Assembly (NCBI GenBank): GCA_002633025.1
Contig: NMRB01000247.1
Coordinates: 80,337-144,336, forward strand
DNA from: Notospermus geniculatus
Taxonomy: Eukaryota; Nemertea; Pilidiophora; Heteronemertea; Lineidae
Direction: 5' to 3'
Length of the DNA: 64,000 bases
In this document: piece after piece, positions 9,830 through 21,800 of the stretch
Position numbering within the stretch: position 1 is the stretch's first letter
Layout: every line of letters begins with the position of its first letter
Program-made: the position numbers and the translations under genes
The notes under the pieces: model-generated
Databases searched by the model: none
Told to the model about the DNA's origin: nothing
Seen by the model: only the letters and a program-made list of their open reading frames with translations

Positions 9830-12800
9830 CTGTAGCAAACCATGAGGACATTTCAGCGGGAAAGACAAGGGCCCTATGCTGGGGTCAGAATTCAGCCACA
9901 CTTTCATTAAAGTCTGACTTTTCTCAATGCTTCAAGCAAAGGGAAAGTCTGACTTCAGCTATACTTTAGGCTAAAGTCCGACCCTACACTCGGCCTCAGT
10001 GTGTATCCGAGGTCCCGGTCTTCCACACACTGGCACTTTTGGGGCTAAAAATTCGTGAACACCACTAGATGGCACTCCACTGGGCTCCAGCCAATCACCA
10101 GGCTTTCTCACTCATTTGGCGCGGAAATTTCGCAAAACTAAGCGAAATGAGAAGTGCCCGTGCCCATGCTGCCACCACGCGGTCTTCACGACTGTTAATC
10201 TCTAAAAGAGCCAGACGCGAAGTGTGACTTACTGAAGGGGTGCGCCCGTAGCGTCTGGCCAAGCGAGACTAGTCCGACCAAAGCCCTTAGCCAAAATAAG
10301 AGCTGTTGGAAAGGTGAAGTAGAAATATCCACACCAGCTATCACAATTTCCCTGGATGTTACATGTACCTACCACAATGCAGGAATTTCAGCTCTAGGGT
10401 TTCTACACTTGTAGTAATCTGTGTCTGGATTGAGAAGGCGAGCAAGGCCAAAGTCACTGATCTTCATGTGAATGTCCTTTGTCACTAGTACATTCCGTGT
10501 GGCAAGATCACGGTGGACTACCTTCTGTTTCCAGAGGTAGTACATACCCTGCAAAAAAAAGCAGTTATGCTGAAGGAAACATCTCAATCTTGTTTAAGAA
10601 ATGACATTTCTTGCAGTTTTACATGTAGTTACTTATCAGTCTCTTTGTATGTACAGGTATTTACAAATATGCGACCTGTGACAGCAAAATGAGTCGGAAT
10701 GTGCCGGAAAGAAGACCCAATGACACCACAGAACAATTGCAGAAATGGACAAAGTCAAATTTCACAACAGGCAGACAATCCTGAAATCAACAAACCGTTG
10801 GTTCACCTTGGGTCTTCTGTGTGCATTCCGATTCATTTTGAGTCACGGGTCACATATGACAGGATCTCAACAGAGAAAGGTTATATGTGACCCGCTCTGA
10901 TGAAAACAGTTGCATGACGCTCAGAAGCCTAAACAAACCGAGATGACACCAGGAGAGAATGGAAGAAATAGATTGTTTCAGATTTCACAATAGGCAGACA
11001 ATACTGAAACTGACAAACATTTGGTCTCAATCTGCCAAGCTAAGAGCGACATGTGCCTGGTTTTGCCAGAGAGGGTCACATATGTATTAAACCAGCATGG
11101 TACCTCAAGAATTTCTAAACACCAGGTCAGAAGATCTAACGGCCTTATATGAGAAGAGCTTCTCTGTTTGCGGAGGTAGCGGTGTAGGGAGCCATTGTCT
11201 ACATATTCCATCACCAAGAGTAACGGCTGATCTAAAACAAGAAATGAAGAAAATAACTATAATAGAAGGTATGCAGTTCTGATACAACAGAGCCTTTTGT
11301 GTGGGCGCTCTACCACAAGTTCCCATTGACTGAACAACTATTGAGATGTTTGGGTGATGAGCTGCCATTCTGCTGATGTCAAAGTCTCCAAAAATGAAAA
11401 CAGTTCCAATTTGTATTACCTGGTAGATTTTTTCCGTCGAGGCCAAAGCCATAGCATTATTGGCCCTGTTATGCAGGAGGCCATCTCAAGCTACCGGTAC
11501 TCATGTTCCTCACTTGGATGGCGTCTATAACTTGCTCTTGCAAAGGCACAAAGCACCACGACTTACTGTCCCATGCAACAGACTGAAGAGTCGGGGATAA
11601 TCAATCCCATATGACCCGAGATTCATACCCAGGACCAACCGCTTGCTATTAAGTGGACGTGATAACCACTAGGCTATCAACATTCCACAACACTTTCCAA
11701 TGAAAATGGACACTCTCTAAAATTCTGATGGTAAAACATAAAGTCGTCAAATTTTCGACCCCAACCAGGGTCTTCCTCAGGCACTTTCTAGCAGAGATTA
11801 CAGAAAAGACTGAAATTCTGACAGGTTTTCACTCAGTAAAGGTGGCTATTCATGGAACAACCTCCCTGAATCAAAGGGTTTTGAACCGCTTTTCTAGCAC
11901 CTCCAAAAAGTTTTCTCAAATGTTGACACTAAGAGAGCTGAATCCTACCCTTGTGTTCCAGGCACATTCCTATAATCTTGACAATATTCTCATGCTTCAA
12001 GGTTGTCATCAGATCAATCTCATGTTCAAACTCTTTCCGATACTTTTCCTCTTGCTTGTAAAGTATCTTGACCGCCACCTGTTTTGGCTGAGTGTTTTCC
12101 CAGTCCACTTTACTCTTGTCTGGTTGGAGGGTTGCCCGAAATACCGAACCGTAATTTCCCTGTAGGACAGAGAATGAAAATGCAATGTGTGCATACTGAG
12201 GTGCATACTGAAAACCGTGAAATTTTCGTGAGCGTTTTATTTTCGCAATTAGGGGTCAAAACGTGAACTTAAATTGCACGAAAATCTTCTGGGTCTTAAA
12301 AATTTCTGAAGCTCAAGGGCCATACCGCGGAACTTATTTCTTCGCAAATTTGTGAAGTACGAAAATCGCAAACAATTAGCACCACGAAAATTTCACGGTT
12401 TACAGTATGTACTAATTTCAAAACAAGGCTGATCACATACTGTATCATGGTCACTGCCTCTTGTGCAGATGCTTTTTTCACAGATGTTGATTTAAAGATA
12501 ATGTATCAAGACTTCATTGTTTACATTCAATGTTTGTAAACACGGATGTTTACATTACGTTATTTTGGATTTTTGGGACATGCCAACCCACCAAATTGAA
12601 TACTTTCTGTATGAAATGAATTTCTAGAGGGTCATGCCACTAACAAATTACGGGTACTCATAAGACAAAGAAAGACTGGACACAAACAAACAAAATGTAA
12701 ATAAACAATGATTTTCGTGGTCCACAAAAATACCCATGATACATTATCTTTAACCACTTATATTTCATATGAAATGAATATGGATAGTAAAGTAATGCAT

Positions 12801-15800
12801 TATTCTACTATAGATGCCCAAGTAAAAAATTTGTAACAACTGATCCAAATTGAAGGGAATCACCCTAAGTGGTTCAAACAAGAACTACATCACTCACTGA
12901 TCCCAGTTTCTTTGGCTTTTCATCAAAGGTCAACAGTTGTCGTTTGATAATGTACTCTAACTTGTGTGACTGCATTGGTGGAGTCGGTAATGGACGACTC
13001 CTCACGTTCAACTCATCACAACTCTTGGCAAGACTTCTGGTATGGTCATCCAGCTCCTGGCTACTGTCTGAAAATAGATATTTATAGGCCTAGATATCAG
13101 CAGTAATAGGCCTTTCAGATCACGAATAGCAATGGCATAACAAGTCTAAACAGAAATGGGGCCAGCAGCACTTCTAAATTTTAGCCAAATGTGTGGCGCC
13201 GGTCTAGGAAAACCTGTCGGAAGTCGCTGAATGGTCAACAAGGGGTGTCAGACTGCCTGTGCAATGATCTGTTACTGTTCACCTGTTACATAGTACATTT
13301 CAGCTATTGAAATGTCCTGGTTCACCAAGGCCACACTTTCCTCAAATGCGACATCTGACAGGTTTTCTTAGACCTCCTCACAAATAACAAAAACTTTTTC
13401 TTGCAAAGGGAATTTCCTTGCCAAATTGATTTTTCTGAGGGCAGTTTGGTTCACGTTTCTTTTTCCCCTTACCACTGAATCTGAAGTTTGGATTCGTGTG
13501 TTGTTGAGTCTTTGTCCTTTGATTGGAAGGTGGACCAGTTCGTGGTTTGATGAGGGGCTGCTGACTGTTGCACATGTTTCCAGTGTCAATCGTCTCGGAG
13601 CTCGTAGAGGGAGAGGGAAGTTCTGGCGACACCAAGTGGTGGTCACGCTGTCGTTGCTGACTCTGATGGGGTTGGAAATTTGGCACGTCTCTTCTCTTGG
13701 GTGGAAGAAGTGGTTCTTGACTGTCTATAGTGCTCTCGCCTAAAAATGAGACTCATGCTTTGCATTGGGTTTTTCCATCAGGGCCGAAGCCAAAGCATTA
13801 TTGGCCCTGTTCAGTATGGAAGAGGCCATATCGAGCTACTCGTGTTCCTCACTTAGATGGGGCCTTTTACTTACCGTTGTAAAGGACTATTAGGTACACA
13901 GCTTCACGGCTTGGTGTCTCATGAGACGAACGTGAAGAGCCAGGGATGATTAATCCCATATGTGACCTTCCACAGCAAAACCAGGTGCATGTCACTCTCA
14001 GCTTGGCAGGTTGGAACCAAGAGTTTGTCAGTTTCAATATTGTTTCTATTTCTTCCATTCTCTCCCGGTGTCATCTTAGTTCGTTGAAGCTCACCTTCTG
14101 AGCGACATGCGACTGGTTTTGCTGTGGAAGGTCACATATTGCCAAGGCTGGTTTGAACCAGGACCTGTGGCTTGCTAAAAAGGATGTGATACTCACTAGG
14201 CTGACAAGAGCTCCTCACGAGATTCCTTTCAACTAAAGCGAATCGATAGCGGATTTTATTTACATTTGGCTGGTGTTTGTAAACACAAAATTCAGCCAAT
14301 CAGAATGCACGAAAATTTCTTTGTTGACATTCTAGAGAAGTTTGTTTACATTTTTTCCCCAAAATTTGTCCCCTTTCGAATTCTATTTCTATATCAAATT
14401 TTTTCGATATCAATTCGCTTTAATCAATGATGCTGTTTCATTCACATTGAGTGTCATCACTGCACACAGTTTAATGCTGAATAACCCAACATACCCGAGT
14501 GTATTGGTGGAGTGATGGTCGCTCCAGACGACGGTGAAAAACCGCTCTGCCCTTCAGGTGAGATCATCCCAAGAAGAGGAGTCGTGGACGTCGCGCCGAA
14601 AGATGTGTCGACGTGTAGACTGTGCAAGGACGTCGTCGGTGACATTATACTTCCGAAAGTCCCGGAGGAGACATTGTGAGCATGCGGCGTGTCAAAGCGG
14701 AACTGCGTATCACCACCGATCTGGGATCCGTACATGACGTTCCCGCCACCACTTGACATAGGAAGCCGCACCAGGAGCGATTCCTTTGGCGTAGGGGGTG
14801 GCGATAGTCTTGGAATGTCATCATTTTCTAATGGTTTCGCTGAGCCCAGCGTCAGCATTGGTTTTTTCATAAGAAGATTCTTTGGGTTAGAACTGCCACT
14901 CCACGAACTTGAACAGCTGTACTGGAGGCGTTGCAGGTTGGGCATGCCACTGCCTTCCTCCTCCTCATCTGCTATGGCACAGTAAGGTCCGTATTCTGGA
15001 TTAACTGAAAAATAAATCCATGTGAACCTCAATGATTGTGAAAGCGTGAGAACCTCCAAAATTACCATGACTTTCATCCAAAAAATTTCATCAATGAAAT
15101 GGTCCATGGACCATGTGCTCACTCGTTTGGACATACAGTGTAATGACAGAGAGAGCTACATTAAATGTCAGTTATGAGCAATCTGGGTCAAGTCATTCCC
15201 AAGTTGCAGGACTTCAATGATTGTTGGGTTATGCCGCCTGGCGGCCATATTGGATGTCCGATCGGGCCAAAACTTCACATGCACATAAAGGTCATCTAGA
15301 GGGAGCCACATAGCACATTTGAGTGCTCTGGGTAAAGTCGTTCCTGAGTTATAGCACATTTGATGATTTTCAGGTTACGCCACCTGGCGGCCATATTGGA
15401 AGTTTAATCATGCCGAAATTTGACGTGCTTGTAAAGGTCACCTAGAGGGAGGTAAATATCAAGTTCGAGAACCCTGGGTCAAGCCGTTCCTGAGTTATAG
15501 CACTTGGTCGATTTTCAGGTTACGCCACCTGGCGGCCATATTGGATGTCTGATTGAACCGAAACTCGGTAGTTTTGAAGGTACCCCTCTAATACATGTTT
15601 ATGCAAGATATGAAGATGCTCGGTGAAATAATGAAGACCTGTGGCAGGTTCGTCACTTTTGTCGAACTTTGACCTCTGTGACCTTAAAAAGTAGGTCAAA
15701 TCAAAAACCCGTTATATATGTTATGTATCCTAATTAGATACACCTATGATAAAAATTTGGAGACGATCCAGTCATTAGTTCAGGAGTTATTGCACTTTTT

Positions 15801-18800
15801 GTGTTTTTGGTTTTGGCCACCTGGAGGCCAAGCAAAGAATCGAATCGGACCGAAACTTGGTGTCATAGGTCATCTGACCTAGGGGTATATATGTACCAAG
15901 TTTCAGATCAATAGCTCCATCGGTTACGAAACGTGTCCTGCTAACAGACAACGACGGAGGCCGCAGGACGATAAAAGCTCACGAGTGAGCTAAAAATCAC
16001 CAGCATGAAACTCTACATCAATAACATTTTGGTCTCATCTCATACACTTTTTTCAAAGTGAAATGCTTAAACATGTAGAGCGATCACAGCGCTATCTCAG
16101 AACAAGTAGCAGAACTGAAGTTTCAGAATTCCATATCAGTGATTGCCGCCTCTGGCATTTTAAGGGTTAAATTGATTTTGATATACCACACACAAAATAA
16201 AAGAGAGATGGCCAAGTGGTCGAGTCAAGTACAATTTGAAAAGAGGTCAGTTACCAATTATAAAATTATAATTAAAACTCAGAAGAAAACATTTATATAA
16301 TTAGCAGTTTGTTCTATAAGACATGTTCATATCAGAAGGATCATTGAGAGGTCAGGAAGCCACAGACTTAAGAGGTCACTACACTCAAAATCATATTCAA
16401 GATCTTTGGTAGTATCAGAAATACACAGTGTTAAATAGTTCTGCTTATACATGTACAGACACTAATCTATACATAATTCACCTAAGACGTCATGCAGTAG
16501 CAACTGTTAGCAACACAACAGTCAGCATACTTCCAATCACGCTACCCACAAATCAAAACATAAAACTGATGGGAGCTGTGTTAATTAACAACAAAGGCTG
16601 GACACCAGTATCCTATTAGNNNNNNNNNNNNNNNNNNNNNNNNNNNNNNNNNNNNNNNNNCGAACTTTGACCTCTGTGACCTTGAAAAGTAGGTCAAATC
16701 AAAAACCCGTTATATATGTTATGTATCCTTATTAGCTACACCTATGATAAAAATTTGAAGATGATCTAGTCATTAGTTCAGGAGTTATTGTACTTTTTGT
16801 GTTTTTGGTTTCCGCCACCTGGTGGCCAAACTGAGAGTCGAATCGGACCGAAACTTGGTGTCGTGGGTCATCTGACCTAGGGGTATATATGTACCAAGTT
16901 TCAGATCAATAGCTCCAGCGGTTACGAAACGTGCCCTGCTAACGGACAACGACGGACGACGACGACGGACGGACGACGACGGACGCTGCACCATCGTAAT
17001 AGCTCACCCCAGTGAGCTAATAAAAGAGAGATGGCCAAGTGGTCGAGTCAAGTACAATTTGAAAAGAGGTCAGTTCACCAATTATAAAATTATAATTAAA
17101 ACTCAGAAGAAATCATTAATATAATTAGCAGTTTGTTCTATAAGACATGTTCATCAGAAGGATCATTGAGAGGTCAGGAAGCCACAGACTTAAGAGGTCA
17201 CTACACTCAAAATCATATTCAAGATCTTTGGTAGTATCAGAAATACACAGTGTTAAATAGTTCTGCTTATACACGTACAGACACTAATCTATACATAATT
17301 CACCTAAGACGTCATGCAGTAGCAACTGTTAGCAACACAACAGTCAGCATACTTCCAGTCACGCTACCCACAAATCAAAACATAAAACTGATGGGAGCTG
17401 TGTTAATTAACAACAAAGGCTGGACACCAGTATCCTATTAGTAAATGCATGACCATGTTTTCACTAATATAATCCCCATGAGATGCATACCGTGTGTCTA
17501 ACAAATGAGAAATGGCATTTGCCATACAGCAGAAAGCATGGTTTTTACAAAAGTACCGAGGCCATATTCACGAAGCCTTTGCACGAAAATGTATTTTTTG
17601 GCTGCATATGCCCTGTTGTTCATTCACTGCTAACAACAGATTTGCGTGCACGCTAATTTGTGAAGCCTTGATGAATATGGCCCCAGGAATTGCTGACTTA
17701 AGGCCCGTTTCCACTATAGCAGATTCCGCTGCGTCTTGCGGCGAGCGGAGCGGTTTTCACAGGCATTGGGATAACCAATAGGCCATTGTATTGTTACACC
17801 ATCGAAGGATTATCCAAAGCCCTGTGAAAACCGCACCGCTCACCAGAAACCGCCGCGGAATCCGCTATAGTGGAAACGGGCCTTTAGACTGAAGAAACAG
17901 CCCCATGGCATGAAGGGTGTCTTCACACTTTCCCAATTTGCTCTCCAATCATTAGGTCTGCCATTGGGATATTGGTAGCTGGCTATAGAGTTTGTATTAG
18001 GGGGCAATACCGAAAAGACAAAACCAGTATGACGATTTGGTTGCCCAGGGCAACCAGTCACACTGTGAACACAATGATAAAGAAACCTGTAGAGATGCAA
18101 AAAATTACAGATACTGGGCGTTCAACAACAAAGCCACGTCTGCTTTGTTTATGAGTCAGCATGGATTATTTTAGAGAAAGAATCACACCAATTAAGTAAT
18201 GGACATGCAATCAGACCATTTGGCAAGATATGACTCAATGTGCAATATGCAACCAGACAGAACTAACTGATCATTAGGCCATATAGAAATAATCTTTAGT
18301 TTAGCATCAGTCATACTTGTAAAAGGTGAGTTTTTTTTTATTTTTTATTTTCATTTTTCATACTGAAATATGATCATTGAAAGAGACTTGATGCTTTGCA
18401 GCTTCCATACAAGCGGCTTCCATACAAATCCTTAGGAACAAACCATTATTAGAAACCTTTAGGAAAAGGTTTTTATTTCAAACAGTACTAATACAAGTCA
18501 TGGCCCTATTGAGGAACGCAGAGTTTGTGCTAAAATGGTAAAACGAGGAGGAAAAAAACGAGAAAAAAAAATTCTGAGGCGGCAAGAAAATTTGAGGCAG
18601 GAGGTGATGCTAAACTAAAGATTTTTTTATCTGGCCTTAACGTGTTGCAATGTGGACAAAGCACTCTGCTTTTGATCAGTTCTTGAAATTGCATCTGGAG
18701 CCAAATGGTAAATGGCATTGTGAAAATGATTAAACTTACTGGCCAGGATCATTGCCCAAAAGTCGCGAATGATTTCTTGTGTTTTCTTGCGTTTCTCGAC

Positions 18801-21800
18801 ATTTTCTTCCCAGCATTCCAATATGAGGTCAAGGACAAGTTTAGGGCAGTTCTCATTCTTTTTCAGTTTTTCCATCTGTAGTGGAAAAAACAGTTAAAAT
18901 TTAAGTACAACATGGCATTCTACCAACAGAGAATTAACAGTCTTGAGATGATTTTGGGACATCGTGCTATCTAATACTGCTCATGCGCCTCACTTGAAAG
19001 TGATCTTTCACTTGCTCTTTGCGAGGCGCAAGGTAAAAGGCAAAATGGCTTTACGTCCCACGCGACAGACATGGAGAGCCACGGATGATTAATCCCATTT
19101 GGCCCTGGCTGGATTCGAACCCGGGACCTGCCGCTTCCTAAGCGGACGTGATAATCACTAAGCTATCAAGGCGCCATGCTGACAATCATGTCTGGACTGC
19201 CTAGCCTCGCCTAAAGGTAGGCCCAGTAATCTTACGAACGATTTCTCACCAGGGAATCCTGCGTATCATCACGCTGAGGAAGGGTTCCAAACATGAAGAT
19301 TTCCCATATCGTTGTTCCGAAGGCGAAGATGTCCGACTCGATGGTCGGAACTAGGGGATCATACAACTCTGGAGCCAACCACGGTGACCTGGAATGAATC
19401 AAAGTACTTGATGACATTATGTACCGTATTTTCCGCATTACTAACCGCACCGCCCTAAGACCCGCACCCCCCATAGGTCGTTGCTATATCCTCAGAANTC
19501 ACAAGCGAGCGTGTTTTTTTTCTTGGTCAGGACTGGGAATCGAACCCGGGATCTTCTGATCAGAAGTCCGTCTCGCTAACCACTACACCACGCCGCTCCT
19601 CAAAGTACTTGATGACATTATGTACCGTATTTTCCGCATTACTAACCGCACCGCCCTAAGACCCGCACCCCCATAGGTCATTGCTAAATCCTCAGAAGAC
19701 CCGCACCGCTGTATCACCCGCAGCTTATAACATGAATGATTCTCATGAGAAGAGCACAACAGATATTTCCAGTATCAGGTCGGTCAATAACGTGGGTAGA
19801 CTGGTTCCTGGTCCCAATAGCTGATGCAACAGATCTGAGATGTAGAGTTACTTCCACAGCTTGTCATTCATATTTTCAGTGACGAACCCAATGGGTGTGC
19901 TCATCAGACGCCAATAAGAAGTCGATTATATTTTGGGGCTCTTCAAATTACGTAAAACGGAAGACTTTTCATGATTTTTTGGCCTGAGAAATCTGAACTG
20001 ATACCGTTTTGGTCCCGTTGCTATTATTATCTCTAAAGCTTAAAAGGATCGAGTGATGTCCATGCCATTTTGGAACAAGTGGCAGAACAGAATTTGTTCT
20101 GTGTTTGACTCTAATCGCACATGGCAGGGAAAGGGTTAATTCACCATTGTCAGGCCTAATCGTGATCTGAACCTACCGCTCCTTATTGACCGGGTCGTAT
20201 ATGCTGTGAAGGCGATAGAGACTTGACAAACCAGCGTCGCCCAATTTGACCTTCACCTCCATTTCATTATGCCAGAAGACAAGGACATTCCGGCAGCGGA
20301 TGTCACCATGTGGGAGCTTAACTTCGTCCTATAAAAAAAGACCGAATAAAGTGTTACAATAAGAGGATTTTCCGCAGTTCTTATCAAACCGTGATCCAGT
20401 CTAAAAAAACAACACAAGTCTCAGAACATGACAAGGCTCTTGAGGACCCTGTTGCAATGTAGGTCATCAACTCATTGCTGAAGAACAGCCTCTCATTGTT
20501 ACTGTAACTGCTTAATTGACTTCAGCCTTTTGGGTGTAACCATTGCTGCAATCGTTAACCACTTCCCCTGGGATAATTGTGTGGCGGTCTAGGAAAACCT
20601 GGCGGATGTCACTGAATGATCAACAAGGGCTGTCAGATTGCCTGTGCATTGATCTACTAGGCCTAGCTACTGTTTACCTTTTACGTAGTACATGTCAGCC
20701 ATTGAATTGTGCGGGTTAACAAAGGCCATTAACACTTTCCTCAAATGCGACATCCGCCGGTTTTTCCTAGACCGCCAGGGTCCCCGCCAGAGGGTACTTT
20801 GGGTACAAATATAGTACCCTAAAGAAATTTGAGGGTACGATATAGTACCCTGAAAAAATCACTTCAGTAATGTTTTTCTTAAATTTGTTACATTTCAAAT
20901 GCAACTTTCATGCAGAAGAAAGACTAATTTTGCAATTTGGAGTGTAAAAAATGACTCTGGAGGCCATTATTAACAGAAAAAAAATTTTTTGAAAAAACTT
21001 TTTTTCAAAAAAAAAATTTTTTGAATTTTTTTTCCTCCCCCCCCCCCAGGTCGTACCCTGGAAAAAAATCCTGGCGGAAACCCTGACCGCCACACAATTG
21101 TGCCTGGTTTTCCTAGATTGGGTTACACATTCGAAGGGTGTTTGAAATCATTAGGGCACCTACATGTAACTCACCAAATAGCTCACGGCAAGGGCAAGAT
21201 AATAAGCAGCTGTGTAGAGGTGAGTCAAGAAGATTGGCTCCTCAACGTTTCTCAGGTAGTCGTCGAGAGAACCCTGCGGTGCATACTCAACCACAGCACG
21301 GAATGGAGTAGAGAGGCACACTGCATGGACTTTCATGATATTTGGACTACGCCACTGCATGGCTTGATGTATGCCTAGTTGGAGGGCCTGGAAAAGAAGA
21401 TTGTGGATAAGGACTTCATTGAATGATTCTGACACTTTGGCACATTATAGATGAGTTTCGCTAGCATTTTTAGCAATCTTCCCAAAATTAGGTCACCACC
21501 ATGGGAATTTTCTTCCAGATTGACAGATGATTGGTTCTCCCACCCCAGGGGAAGTCCCCACGACAACGACCTAATTTTGGCAAGATGGCGGCCGCGAAAC
21601 TCATCTATAATGCAAGTGGGTGAGTCTGTGAGGAAATCGCCTGAGAATTTCATTGAAGAAGGCAACCTGTTCCACACCATAAGGAAATGTACCGGTAGAT
21701 AAGGAAATGTAATAGCTTTCAGAAAAGTTTTAGGAAAGGAAATTTAAAGCTACCATAGGTAGAACTGACAGTTCATCATTTGCCTGTGACATAGATTGCC

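Noticed and set aside
13426-13743. 105-codon plus-strand frame
   Set aside because: Antisense shadow of the JAK linker exon.
14457-14494. In-frame stop after the JAK linker exon, suggesting a protein ending there
   Set aside because: A GTATGT donor at 14494 joins in phase to 13739, and the following exons complete the kinase; a truncated isoform is possible but not the best model.
19070-19182. Possible tRNA gene in a JAK intron
   Set aside because: It has A and B boxes but continues into a repeated tRNA-unrelated body shared with other loci, so it is a SINE head.
19526-19599. Possible tRNA gene (B box GGTTCGATTCC, CTTCTGA loop)
   Set aside because: Acceptor and anticodon stems do not pair; better explained as a degenerate tRNA-derived insert.
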